Origin: Nelumbo lutea
Taxonomy: Eukaryota; Streptophyta; Magnoliopsida; Proteales; Nelumbonaceae
Reading direction: 5' to 3'
Length of the DNA stretch: 64,000 bases
NCBI GenBank assembly: GCA_022828595.1
Contig: JAKGHH010000001.1
Coordinates: forward strand, 142,309,017-142,373,016
The position numbers and the translations under genes are program-made. Below the pieces are notes generated by a model that saw only the letters and a list, made by a program, of their open reading frames with translations, was not told the origin of the DNA and searched no databases. Below, one piece after another: positions 21,791-33,056 of the stretch; the first letter of the stretch is position 1, and each line of letters starts with the position of its first letter.

Positions 21791-22536
21791 AACCATGAAA
21801 AAAGATTTGTAGAGGAAAGAATATGACAGGTGTTGCTGTAAGTGTTTCACTATTTCTTCCTTCTACGATCAACGATCAGAGTTGAATCTGGCATGCTTGG
21901 ATGGAATGATAAAACTGAGAGACAGCCATCATCAATTGGTAACACGAGAGCGTGCTTCACGCCATACTCCATGCACATTGGAGCATCATCATTATCATCT
22001 CCTGTGTGGGCAATCAAGTGGGTATGACAAATTGGAAACCCCAAGTCCATTCATTATTCATCATCGACTTTTGGAGGGCATGTTGGTTATATGCACTACA
22101 TGTATACATGGCAAATGGGCGTCCTGAATGAATTATATAAAGCACCAGCTTTTTGACTCCATCTTGCTTCCAGCAAAACAAGGGTGCCATGGTGATGTAT
22201 AGATAGGTCATGACCATTTGACATTCAATATATAGCCATCGCAATCTCAACTAAACCAACCAAAATTTCAAGTTCAAGTTGCACCCTTCATCTGCCCCTA
22301 CAAGGCCAACATATCTTCTTCAAGATTTCCGGGTCATGATATCTTAATTTCTACTAAACAACTGTATTAATGGACCAACCTTGTTTCATAGTCGAATCAA
22401 AATAAGCCTTTCTTTTGTAGACATGTTTTCAGAATAAAATATCAAAACATTGGACAATCATATCATAAAATTAGAGGAAAGACCAAATTAAAGGGTGTCC
22501 TATCCAATTGATGGTCCCATTGTGGCATTGTGCGTG

Positions 22537-22563
22537 GAGAGAGAGAGAGAGAGAGAGAGAGAG
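22537..22563. repeat. GA dinucleotide microsatellite
   Basis: About 27 bp of uninterrupted GA repeats. Confidence 0.9.
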
Positions 22564-23324
22564 GGATGGGTCCTGTCACTAAGGTATGTTTTTCCTATAA
22601 ACGTGTGGATGGTAAAGAAAAAGTTGACCATTAACTCTTTGAGAATTCAGAAAAGTGACAAAACCAGAGGGTTGATAATCTTATGATTAAGCTAATTTCT
22701 ATCCAGATCCCTTTTAGCTCGGGATCCATCTTATGGCGAGTCTTAATATATCTTAACAATATCCACAATTATGCGCTGGTCCCAACATCAAAACTCATCG
22801 GACCTCAAATGCTTTGCTGGATTGATGACTGCCTACAAACTTAGATCTCGACTTAAAAAGGATAATTACTTATGTATATTGTTGAATAGGTGGGTCAGTG
22901 TACCCAGCTCTGGAATATCATCGAACATCTTGTCTTCATGACGAGGCACTTGGCATTATTAACTCCTTTCTACTATAATCCACTTGTTAAATGCACAAGG
23001 GCCACCTGTTGGAAAAAAATAAATCAGAATAGAACAGATTTCATTGTCGCCGATGAAAATTATGTCTATAATATGCATTTTCTTCCCTCTAGTATTTGCA
23101 TTTGCATATCTACCCACGCAACTAATGTTTGATTTGCGAAATTTCTCTCCTTCCCAAATTCAATTACATTCTTGTCCTCGTTGGTCATGGAATCAAATAG
23201 ATCAAGAGGTGAATCATCAAAACTTTGAAGAAATATTTGCAATTATTTTCTATATAATGGCACAAAACTATTTTGGTCACTGCATCATTTGGTTTGAAAA
23301 TTTAATTCACTCAAATAAAAATTT

Positions 23325-24890
23325 GGGTAAATTACAAAGAACCCCCCCTACAGTGGATTTTATGGCAAAGACCTCTTAGTACTTTATTTTGCAACAAAGA
23401 CCCCCCTATACTATGACCATGAGACAAAGACCCCCTAACTATTAAGTGGAATGCGTTAAATTATCAAAATACCCCACTAAACTTTTTTTATTTTCTTTTT
23501 TTGCCATTTTTCTCTTAAAACATATTTAACCTATTGTTTTCAATTTCTTCTCTTATTTTCCCTTTCTTCTCTCTTATACTTTCTCTCTCCCAACTCTGTG
23601 AAATAAAAGAATGAAGAAAACCCATTTCTTATCTTCCCTTTCTTCTCTTCTTCGTCTTCAATCTCGTCTCAATAGCTGTCGCCGACGATGCCGCGATCAT
23701 GGGGAACATACTCGAACTGAGTGGGCTTCCCCAAAGGAGACTTATAGTCTACTCAGTAATGACCAATACTTTTGCCTTTAACCCAAACCATGTCCTTGCC
23801 CATACTTGTTAGATTGAGAGCGACTGGGTTGTCTCCTTCGGGAGCGTCGAAGTCTGCAATGAGAAATTTTCATCTTATCTATTACCATTCGTAGCTAGAT
23901 ATAAGTTGTCATAAAAGAAAAAGCAAAAACATCACACCAAATTCGGTCTGATCACTGATCTAGTAGTGGTTTCCCGCAATGATACCTTGTACCATGTAAG
24001 AGCATGTCCACCCCCCTTGGCCTCTTTCCACGATACCTTCTCTGTTCCCTCTGGAGTAAATATTTGGTTCTTTTCTCCATCCACTCTATCCTGTGGCATG
24101 TGCCAAGCTTAATCCATTGGGTAGCTGCTGCTCATGGACTGAGATATATGGTTCAGTTTAAGCTTTAGAAAGTTGATGCATGATTACCTGATGTCCCCAT
24201 CCATTGGCCGATAGATCAATGTTCCGGTGTTCAAACTTTGGACAGCTACATGATGAACACCAGCAAGCTTAATGTTCAAGTAGGCTCCACTATCCTTCAT
24301 TCAGAGGGAGATCCTTACTTAAGTTACCAGGAATCCACTGTCATTGTATGTGGTTTGTCCCAGGTTTCAGGGGTATTGGTTTCTGGAATGAGAAAGCCTT
24401 TTCAATATGACTGCCATGTCCGGACCCTGAAATCCAAAACAAGGAAAAGCAAGCAGAATATATATATAGTAGGGTGGTCTAGGTAATTAGTCAATAATCA
24501 AATTGTAAGTTGTATGTTCTTCATCAGCAAGGAACAAAAAACAGATAAAATCGGAAAGAAAAAAAGGGGAGGAGAGAAAGGGGAAGGGGAAGAAGGGAGA
24601 GAGAGAGAGTGGGAGGGCTTCAATGGAAATTCGCCACTGCTGCAATAGTTACCACTGCTGTTGTTCATGTATCGCGAAGATGAACAGTGCTTTTCTCATA
24701 ATTAATAGTTATTACAAGGGTAGTATGGGGATTAACAAATACTGTAATGGCAGATTTCAATGGAAAGCTAACAGAAGAGGGTCTTTGTTTCATGGTTATA
24801 GTACCGGGGGGGGTCTTTATCGCAAAACAAAGTATAGGGGAGTCTTTGTCACAGACTCCATATTACAGGGGGAATCTTTGTAATTTACCC
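23325..24890. mobile_element. Pack-MULE-like element carrying a host gene fragment
   Basis: The ends are long inverted repeats: the left starts GGGTAAATTACAAAGAACCC, and the reverse complement of the right starts GGGTAAATTACAAAGATTCC. The arms align for about 120 bp with repeated ACAAAGACCCCC-type words. Flanks TAAAAATTT (23316-23324) and TAAAACTTT (24891-24899) match at 8 of 9 positions, as expected for a Mutator target duplication. No transposase is present; instead the interior holds beta-galactosidase exon pieces. Length 1,566 bp. Confidence 0.75.
23690..24302 (-). pseudogene. Captured beta-galactosidase (GH35) fragment, three exon pieces with introns
   Basis: On the minus strand three blocks resemble the C-terminal region of plant beta-galactosidases. 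Block 1 (about 24302-24188): SGAYLNIKLAGVHHVAVQ, then after a frame slip ANGWGHQ. Block 2 (24085-23986): GEKNQIFTPEGTEKVSWKEA and GGGHALTWYK. Block 3 (23853-23690): [31 protein letters not shown], a stop, then PLGKPTQFEY. Blocks end at GT donors (GTAATC, GTATCA) and block 3 starts after TTGCAG, so introns came along and the capture was from genomic DNA. A frame slip, a stop and the missing catalytic domain exclude enzyme activity. In the family the catalytic TIM barrel is N-terminal and this part is a jelly-roll domain. Confidence 0.75.
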
Positions 24891-26766
24891 TAAAACTTTC
24901 GTATATTTAATTAAGTCAACATTTGTGAGAAGTGAACAGCTTAAAAATTGTTTGACTTGGTGCAATTTCCCAGTTTTGATGGTCTGATTATTTGGTCATA
25001 CCCAGAAGGCAGAATTACATTTTCTCCCCTACCTTATCATTGCTTAAATCTCTAATATAATTTGACTTTAATTCTAATAAAGGAAAATATGTATATATTA
25101 TTTACTCTTAACACAGAAAATTGATGCTCTTTCTTTTATTTTTTATATTGAAATTAACTCGACTAAAATATCTATAAATTTTAAAATTAGGTAATACTGG
25201 CAATCGGTATGAATTGTTTTAAGAGATATACTTATATTCAACTCAGCTAAATCTTATGTTCCAACCATATGTATGGTGTTGGCTATATGAATCTTACTCC
25301 ACCATTCCATTCTAATTACTGATATATCCATTGTTAAATTATGGGCAATTTGATCATTTATAATTTTCTAAACCCAGGTCATTTTTTTTTACCTGTCAGC
25401 TTTAAAATTTTCAACTTACAATATATAAATAATTTTTTCTCATTGTATTTAGATAATCTTCTTTGGTATATGACTAAATTATCTCAAACAACTTTTATCT
25501 CATTATAGCCTCGCTTGGGGATATCTTCAAAATTCCTACAAATGACATCCATGCATGTATTATCCTTTCTAATTTTTATATCCATTCATCTCAGCCTTTG
25601 CATTGGCTTACATATGAAATTGATCAAGGTTATTATTAAAATGGAATTTTAATTAGAAAACAAATCAATCTCACGTATTCTAGGTGAGGGCTACTAGGGC
25701 CACCCACCTAGGCAGTAGGGCCGTAGCAGCTTTTTGGCCCACCGGTTTATTGGTTAAACCATTTGGACGTTCGCATGACTATGCGATGTATAACCCTGCC
25801 CATTTTCAATGAATTTTTGGGGGGTCTGACCTAGTCATAGGTTATTGGATTGTGAACTCCAAATCCAATCTCTGTTGTTGCGCTTGCCATGTGGCAAAAT
25901 TAAGTCCTACGCTGTGTTGCAATTTTCTGGGAAAGATGCTACCGTTAATAGTCGCTGTAATTAGTTAACATCCCACCGTGTTTTCACTTGTTGGCTTATC
26001 AAATGATCAAAACAGGAAGAAAAAAACGAAAGAAGAGAACGCGTGAGGTCCTTGATGGGCCGTTTAATGGAGATGGATCAGGGCTCTTATCCAGTTATCC
26101 TTATCCCACTAGCACACCACACCTCCTTTTTATGTCTTGTTCTCTATTTTACGGGACAGCCATTGTAATCATCCTACCAGTACCAGACCAGAGTACCAGC
26201 ACTCGTCACTACTCACGAGCTTGCGTACCCAATCTTACATGAGTCCATATCTCCTGCTCATACAAATTCAGTCCACGTTTACCCACATAACATGACAGCT
26301 ACATATGGAGAACATTTCATCCTGCAGAAGGAGATGTTTCCAATTCACATAGTGTATGAGTTGTCGTGGGCAGCTGCTCTGGAGTTATCTTACTTAATAG
26401 AGGACGAGGTCCCCCTATTACTCGATTTTCTTTTTTTTTTTCTTTTTTTTTTTTCAATTACTTACTCCGTTTTCTTCCATTTCATTCATTTATGTCAATG
26501 ACACTTTTTTTTTTTTTTAATTACGCTGTGCAAAATTCTAATATGGCGTTTGGTTTGATTGAAAACAATAGAGAAACAGAAAGTTGATTGAATGTTTTTA
26601 AAGGAATTTGACACAATTTGCTTGATAAGAACTTTCCATCCACATTCACTATCAAATCAAACGTAGCCTGAACTGGAATTTATTTTAAAAAGCTACCAAA
26701 TATAATTAGTATATCTCCATTTGGTCTCCTATCATATGCATTATGTTTAACGCACGTCAGTGACAG
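24891..26766. other. Intergenic, no gene seen
   Basis: AT-rich spacer. T-rich runs at about 26429-26455 and 26508-26518. The short frames over these runs are low-complexity artefacts. Confidence 0.4.
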
Positions 26767-27241
26767 TCAGCGAGAATACAAAGAAATTTCCTCAAAATGC
26801 TGAATGAAAGGTTGAGAAACCCAATCCCCATTTACAGAACCATCTAACACTAAGAGATCTTGTGTACTGCCAGGCGCCAGCAGCGAGCCTGGCAACCGAA
26901 TGAAGGTGTAGGTGTAGTGTCTCTCATCTGCCAAAATATGACCTCTCGTAGTAACAATCACCAGCCCATTTGCTATCGCGTTTTCATTCTCAACAAAAGC
27001 TCCTTCAGTAAAAATAAAGGAACATTGCTCTTTCTGACCACAATACATAAGAACAAAACGGCATCTTCAATTTGGAAAAAAATGAAAACAAGCAGAGAGA
27101 GATACGGTTTAGACTCGTGACTTACCGTTCCAGTACAAAACTGTGATTGGCTCCTGAATGGGAGCCACGTCCAACCTTTTACGGACACATAGATATTGAC
27201 ACATCGTGTTGGCGTATTCGGCACACTCAACTAACTGTTCA
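26767..27241 (-). CDS. Two candidate 3'-terminal exons of an unrecognised gene
   Basis: I do not recognise the product. Exon A (27241-27126, minus) follows CCCCTAG and encodes MCQYLCVRKRLDVAPIQEP and then ITVLYWN, ending AACG before a strong GTAAGT donor. Exon B (27002-26767) follows ACTGAAG and, with phase 1 kept, continues GAFVENENAIANGLVIVTTR, then ADERHYTYTFIRLPGS, and ends EISLYSR at a stop. Both pieces have protein-like composition, agreeing phase and good splice sites, which chance frames here do not. No further exons are recognisable on the minus strand at higher coordinates, so it may be a partial or captured gene copy. Function unknown. Confidence 0.35.
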
Positions 27242-28137
27242 CTAGGGGATCAGTCCACCTAACACATGGTGGAGCTTACAGCTGACGTGGACTCAACACT
27301 TGACACATGGCTATTTTTTTTTCAGTGAATGAATGAATTCCCACTTCTCTTTATTATATCTGTGGCAACTGGCTTATATACATATAAGATGACCATATCA
27401 CTCGTTAACCTTGAAGAATGCGGCAAGTCTTGGACCAACACCTCATGACCTCGATCATTAGTAAATCTACCGCAGAACTGTGAGCTTCAATTTAGATTTC
27501 AATCAATTATATATATAAACCAAAAACCAGAGATTACGAGATAGTTATCAGCAGTAAACGCATTTTCGCCAACTGTATTCAACAAGTTGTTATTGGGTGA
27601 ACGATGTAGAGTAGCCGCATTATGTATATGGCGGCTAGTCTACTAGGATAGCAGCCAATGAAGTTACCCTTCATCCAAGCAAGAATCTTGCATCTGCTGC
27701 TGGTAGCTAGCTCAGGCGGTAGTCTGTTGTTGGTTCGTCAGCTTCTGACTGCCTAATGACCCGTCGATCGCTATGTGGAAGAGAAACAATATGTAGCTAC
27801 AAATGAAATGCACTTTTGGGTTTTGATGTGTCGTTTCATATTTGCTTTGGTACCGTACAAATGCATGGGAGTGCAAATGAAGCAAATGAGAAAGAGCGCA
27901 AGTTTACAAAGAGGTACTGGAAGATTTCAATGACTGCTAATAGTGCAGCTTATCAAGTAGCAGTGTTCAACTCCCGTTCGCAAATATGGAATGGAACGAA
28001 TGGAATGATCTGGGCGGATTGGTTACCAAAAAAACCGCACTTTTTGTACAAAAGAACAGAATACATAAAGAATTGCTAGAATTTGCTAGGGCGGGTTGGT
28101 TGGAGCAACAACCAACACTAAACAGTTTACTTGAACT
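27242..28137. other. Intergenic, no gene seen
   Basis: No further exons matching the candidate gene at 26767-27241 could be identified here. Short frames only. Confidence 0.35.
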
Positions 28138-28260
28138 TATGGTCTGTTTGGTTCCCTGGAATAGGTAACTGGATATTCCAGCTGTTTGTTTGGATTGAAT
28201 GGGATTCTGATTCCTATTCTTGGTAGAATGGAATTCCTCGTATGGGGGAATGGTTTTCAG
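28138..28260. mobile_element. MITE family B, partial copy
   Basis: Left end GGTCTGTTTGGTTCCCTGG follows TTAT, and the body has GGAATTCC and ATGGGGGAATGG words typical of family B. The right terminus is missing, where a family A copy begins. Confidence 0.5.
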
Positions 28261-28371
28261 ACTCAGTTTGAGATGAGTATAAATACAGATATCTACACTG
28301 CAAAATCATGTGTATTATATTTTTAAACCATGTATTTGTACTGTACATTTGTATTTGTATAAAACCAAACT
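28261..28371. mobile_element. MITE family A, diverged copy
   Basis: Starts ACTCAGTTTGAGATGAGTAT and ends TTTGTATAAAACCAAACTT. Family A words ATAAATACAGATA and ACATTTGTATTTGTA are present. Confidence 0.45.
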
Positions 28372-28436
28372 TGTCAGAATTGAGTCCAACCCAACCCATT
28401 TTTGGGCGGAGTGTAATGTCACAGTCCAAGTGAAAG

Positions 28437-28500
28437 ATCCGTTCGTGATTGTAAACCTCTCCCCAGTGTTGTTGCAGCCAATCCGTTCGTGATTGTAAAC
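28437..28500. repeat. 20-bp direct repeat, period 44
   Basis: ATCCGTTCGTGATTGTAAAC occurs exactly at 28437-28456 and 28481-28500. It sits between MITE copies and may be a scar of insertion or slippage. Confidence 0.8.
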
Positions 28501-28519
28501 GTTTCATTATTGGAATTTA

Positions 28520-28638
28520 AGCTCACTTTGGAAGGAATACAAATGTAAATTTGTAGAGTGTAAAATCTTGCATTTTGTATTATTTTGTATGTATTTACAT
28601 TCTGCAAATTTGTATTTGTACTTCTTTCAAACTGAGCC
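28520..28638. mobile_element. Tourist-like MITE, family A, copy 1 of a tandem pair (119 bp)
   Basis: Starts AGCTCACTTTGGAAGGAATA and ends TTTCAAACTGAGCC, with flanking TTA at 28517-28519 and 28639-28641. The interior has GTAGAGTGTAAAATCTTGCA and TTTTGTATGTATTTAC. Same length and orientation as its neighbour. Confidence 0.8.
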
Positions 28639-28641
28639 TTA

Positions 28642-28760
28642 GGCTGAGTTTGGAATGAGTACAAATGTAAATATGTAGAGTGCAAAACCTTATATTTTGT
28701 ATTCTTTTGTATGTATTTACGCTGTATATACTTGCATTTATACTCTTTCCAAACTGAGCC
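28642..28760. mobile_element. Tourist-like MITE, family A, copy 2 of a tandem pair (119 bp)
   Basis: Starts GGCTGAGTTTGGAATGAGTA and ends CTTTCCAAACTGAGCC, flanked by TTA at 28639-28641 (shared with copy 1) and 28761-28763 (shared with the family B element to its right). No coding capacity; a PIF/Harbinger-type transposase would act in trans. Confidence 0.85.
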
Positions 28761-28763
28761 TTA

Positions 28764-29073
28764 AGGTCTGTTTTATTCATAGTCGGAATGAGAATCGGAA
28801 TCGTTTGAAATCTAAATCCTTTGAAATCGGAATCGGAATGATTTATTCTCATACTTTATTTGGTTCAAACAGGAATGAGAATGAAAATAGGAGTCAGTCG
28901 GAATGAGATTTCATTCCTAAGGGAGGATCAGGGAATGGCCATTCCCACAAATGGGGGACTGCCATTCCACCACAGGAATGGAAATGAGATTCCGGTTCTA
29001 TCCAACCAAACTGTTGGAATCAGAATAACCCATTCCGATTCTAGACCCCTATTCCCATGAACCAAATGGGGTC
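28764..29073. mobile_element. Tourist-like MITE, family B
   Basis: Starts AGGTCTGTTTTATTCATAGT and ends TGAACCAAATGGGGTC, with TTA on both sides (28761-28763 and 29074-29076). The body of GGAATG words aligns with the element at 8752-9050, including TCCAACCAAAC and the ATGGGGG core. Confidence 0.75.
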
Positions 29074-29076
29074 TTA

Positions 29077-29770
29077 GATTTTATACTCACAGCAAAATCC
29101 ATCCTTACCTTGTTCTCACAACCTCTACATCCGTGCATTGGAAATATTCTCAATACACGACTGTAGGGGGTGTGAAATACAGATTTTGTGAGATATTCAA
29201 ATATCTTGCGTTCAGGGCCCAAATTAAATTCGATTGGGGCCTGATTTTAGCTCAACCTACTCAGGGTTGGGTTTGGGCATGGGCCAAAAATTCTCCACTA
29301 GATTCAAATTTCCGTGTTAAATCTCAAAACCGGACCACTTCGTAGCCCAGCAATGCGATCTATCTACTCTGTACATGCAAGAGGCCTAACAATAGAAATG
29401 ATACTTCTATGGCTAAATATTTAGATGTGGTCAGGCAAACGTTCGCAAATACAATTTTATTTAAATTTATGTTATTAACAGCTTCAGGGGGTGTTCTCCT
29501 ATGCATATGATTTTGTTTTTCAACGCAAAAGCAAGAGCACGGCCACTTGTCCCATGTTTTATGCATAGATTACAACCTCCTGGTTTTACTGCATTTAATT
29601 GGATTGTGTAAAAAACCCCATTGTTGAGCGTGTCTAGATTAAACAACGTTTCAATTTTAGCTTGGTGAGTTCTACTTGTACACTTCTGCTTTGCCCTTCG
29701 TAGTTCATATTACAAAAACAAATAGAAGAGAGCTGATTATAAAATACAAGCACGTCAAAGTGTATCCATT
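29077..29770. other. Intergenic, no gene seen
   Basis: No coding or RNA feature that can be supported. Confidence 0.4.
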
Positions 29771-30830
29771 AGTTGCATAGTCTACTCTCTACTAACTCAA
29801 TTAAAATACACCACCTGTCCCTACCCATGTTACAAGAGATTTAGCCTTCCAACAACCCATTAAACCTTAATCTCCGTTCTATACTACTTTTCAAAAACAA
29901 AATTTCTATTTTTTATGCATAAATGTATACTCTCATGCGCTAACTAGGAATTTCCAGAAATGACAAATTTCAGACCAAGCTAACTACCATCCTACATCTT
30001 AAAACTTCTACCCATGATCTGTTATCAACTTTTACGTTTTTCTTTAGTTTTGAATTTTCAAGGTAAAAACTATCTATTGAAGATACGAACTCCAGTTGAT
30101 TGCATCTGATATTCTTCCTAAGTTTCTGGTAATGTTCTACAAGAAACTATTACATATCCCTAATTGAATTCTCTGCAATATATAAATCTATTTGGCTATG
30201 TTGAGAAATTTACTCCCCACTTCCATTTCTCAACCCAGAAATTGATAAATTTGATAACATAACATGATAAACGATCAGAATGGCTCGTTTTTGTGGATGA
30301 TACTAAGTGCAGTGTTCAAAATAAGCCCAATGAGGTTCTAGTTTGAGGCTCCTCAAACCTATAACAGTGACGACATTCAATGTTCTTAATTCAGACAGAG
30401 ATGAACAGGTTGCTTCTTGTGCTAATAATTGAAAGTCTTTTAGGAAAATTAATAATAAATTCCTCTTTAACCAAGCGATCTTTCCTTAATTGGCAAATGA
30501 CAATTTTATTCTGTCAAGCCACAATGCTAAGAAAGAAGAAGGGTCACAAAATCACCACATATATAAAAGCAATACGATATAAAGTTGGAAGCTACTGAAT
30601 GTTCAGTATTTGGTGTGGATCTATATAACTTGATTTGAAATTTGCATTTCTGGAAACTTGTCCTTAGCGTGCAAGAGAGAAAGGGGAAAGGAATGTTTTC
30701 TGGGTTACTTAAAAATAGGAATTCATTTTAACGGAGGTTAAGGTCTGATTGGTTGTTGGAAGGTTAAATCTCTTGCAGCATGGGTAGTGGCAGGTGATGT
30801 ATTTTAATTGGATTAGTAGGGAGGAGAGCA
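29771..30830. mobile_element. Large foldback element with arms over 200 bp
   Basis: The left arm (about 29771-29995) and right arm (about 30615-30830) are imperfect inverted copies. CAATTAAAATACACCACCTG pairs with CAATTAAAATACATCACCTG; AAGAGATTTAGCCTTCCAAC with AAGAGATTTAACCTTCCAAC; and further in, TTTCCAGAAATGACAAATTT with TTTCCAGAAATGCAAATTT. The roughly 620-bp centre has no recognised gene. Termini and target duplication are unresolved. Confidence 0.7.
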
Positions 30831-31393
30831 GATTAAAGTTAGTAGGGAATCTACCATGATGCATCGGCACATCTACCACATCTATAAGACCGTGAATGAT
30901 GTATCAATTACAAAGCAATAATACAATTTAACAACTAATTAGATTATCTTATCTTAATTTTCACCCACTTTGATCACTATCTCTGATTACAGTAATGAAT
31001 GTTACGTTTGGATAAGCTTCAAGATTTGTGTTTTAAAGTTCAAAAGCACAAAACCCCAATTCTAACTTCCTCTGGGGATTAAAAGTTATTTGGCATCAGA
31101 TTTTTATATTTCTAAAAATGCATCTAAGACTATACCAAATGCTCAATAACTTTTGGTCCATTTTTATTTCCTACAGCCCGAAGCTCAAGAGCATAAAAGG
31201 TTTATCCCAACGGAGCGGACCATCTTAAGCATTCTATACATTGACAACCTGAATATATTCATATATTATATTATATAGCTTCTTTCTTTTTCTTTTTTTT
31301 TTTTTTTTTTTATTTGACGTAGGCAGCTTGGATCAGATTTCGCTAAGCTGTCCATCTTAATTTTGAATCGAACATGACCCCTGCTAATTCTAA
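30831..31393. other. Intergenic, no gene seen
   Basis: AT-rich spacer; a T-rich tract occurs at 31281-31311. Confidence 0.4.
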
Positions 31394-31450
31394 GGCTCAG
31401 TTTGGAAATAGTATAAATAGTGCAAAACCTTATATTTTGTATGTGTTTAT
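31394..31450. mobile_element. MITE family A, left-end fragment
   Basis: GGCTCAGTTTGGAAATAGTA follows TAA, then TGCAAAACCTTATATTTTGT as in the copy at 28642. The right half is missing. Confidence 0.6.
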
Positions 31451-31765
31451 GAAGCAAAGTAAGAGAGGGGAGACCGGAGATTCATGACTCACACTTGTTA
31501 GGAGAGGGTAACCAAGTAGCTGATTTTTTTTGGTAGAGTAAGGGTGAGCTACACAAGCCTGGGGGTAGCTTTTCCTCAAAAATCGTGCCAACAAATGAAC
31601 TGTAGAGGTCTAGAAAGCATAGGGAGAGTGTGAGTCAAGCGTTCATCAATGATAGTCACACCACAGTCCAGCAACTCCACCACTCAGAAGCATTCATCGA
31701 TGATAGTCCAAAGTTTCCAAGACGGGTCAAGCGTTTTCTTGAAGCAGGAAATGACGATGAGCAAA

Positions 31766-32160
31766 TCACCCCAATGTAAATGGATTGATCTTTGAAATTA
31801 AAATCATAATGAGGGCTCCCCAAACAACCCACGCCTCAGCAAGATTTATCGATGCCTCCCCAATAGGACAAGCTTTCAAATCCAATACCTCCCCAAGGGA
31901 GTTCCTGGCAATACACACTACAGCACAGCACCCCTCACTATTATGGGAAGCATCAAAATTGATTTTGATAACCCTCAGTTTAAAATTCCTCCAATAAACT
32001 GAGTTCCAAGCTTTTTTGTCAATCTTATCCTTAGTCGCGTTGTTACAAATCTTCAAATGATTGTAAAAAGATTGGGCTTTATCAATGATCCCGACCGGAT
32101 TGATGTTTTTATTATTAAAAATTTTCTCATTTCTATTTTTTCACAGAAACGATAGAGTAA
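31766..32160 (-). pseudogene. LINE (L1-type) RNase H domain remnant
   Basis: Minus-strand reading runs NNKNINPVGIIDKAQSFYNH, then VYWRNFKLRVIKINFDASHN and CIARNSLGEVLDLKACPIGE. V-K-I-N-F-D-A-S is the first aspartate motif of the RNase H domain that follows the zinc-knuckle region in plant L1-like ORF2. The reverse transcriptase part is absent, so this is a 3'-side fragment. Related to, but not identical with, the domain near 55346-55507. Confidence 0.65.
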
Positions 32161-33056
32161 TGTATTTGTCTTGGTAAACAAGTAGCTGATTGATTTGTAC
32201 TGACGTCATTTTCTTCCCATAGAATGTGGAACTCAACTATGTATTTGTCCTGGGGGCCTATATGGTCGTTCCACCCCTGGGATTATGTTAATTAATCTTT
32301 TCTTGTGTTTCAAAAACAAAAGTCAAACCTTCAAACGAAATCCAATCATGGGCCAATCTCCAGTCTTTTGGTCTCTTAGAGGCCCAGCCTTGAGCTTTTG
32401 CCTCGTTGAATGGACAACAAACCTGTTCACGGGCCAGGATTTGGGCAGGATTCATTCAAATTTTGTCCAAAGCTAAGCCTAAGCCCATGAACAGGTTTCA
32501 AAATGAGTTTTGTTCCAGTGATCATTGAACCACACTACTTGAATCTTGTCAACGCTGGCAGAAACTCTGATGCTGAGGTGGCATGACATGACTTCCTTGT
32601 GGTTAAGCATATTTTGAACTTATCCCGGTCTCTGAATGGGATGTATCTTTTGCTTATTATGTAAGTAGGTCTGTGAATAATCTTGCACATGCCTTAGGTC
32701 TGAGGCTTCTATTCTATGATACCGGAAAAAAAATGTTTGTATCAACTCATATTAATGTCTTTCGGGCAACATTGATTTTTCCAAATTGAAGAAATAGAAA
32801 GAAAACTCTGCATTTATACCGCTGATCGCTTGATCCTTTGTTATTCGACCTCTTATTTTGGATCCATCAATATCGTGGTGGTTCGGAAGGCATTAGATAC
32901 GCTTAGGGGTGTCAATTGGACTGGATTTGGTCCAGTCCAATTCGATCTAACATTGGTTCATTTACAAATGGTTTGGACCAAATTTAATCTAAATCTATAC
33001 AAATTGGATTAGATCCAATCCATTTGAAATGAAAATGGATCGGATCGGGTCCAATC
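32161..33056. other. Intergenic; ends in a GGATC-rich mini-element
   Basis: No gene seen. From about 32905 (AGGGGTGTCAATTGGACTGG) to 33056 the sequence is a run of related words (GGTCCAGTCCAATTC, GGATCGGATCGGGTCCAATC). This is typical of a small hAT-like plant element into whose edge the copia element may have inserted. Confidence 0.35.

Larger units (their letters stand above)
19060..23324. other. Intergenic; two family D elements and a GA repeat, no gene seen
   Basis: No supportable coding exon in about 4.2 kb. Palindromic mini-elements lie at 19977-20140 and 21650-21790. A GA microsatellite is at 22537-22563. Short frames here lack domains and splice context. Confidence 0.4.

Noticed and set aside
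23044..23379. Plus-strand frame with a hydrophobic start resembling a signal peptide
   Set aside because: It runs into the left terminus of the Pack-MULE, so it is a chance frame across an insertion boundary.
26767..27241. NTF2-like domain in the candidate exons
   Set aside because: A vague resemblance around LYWNG is not enough; the rest does not fit the fold's usual motifs, so no function is assigned.
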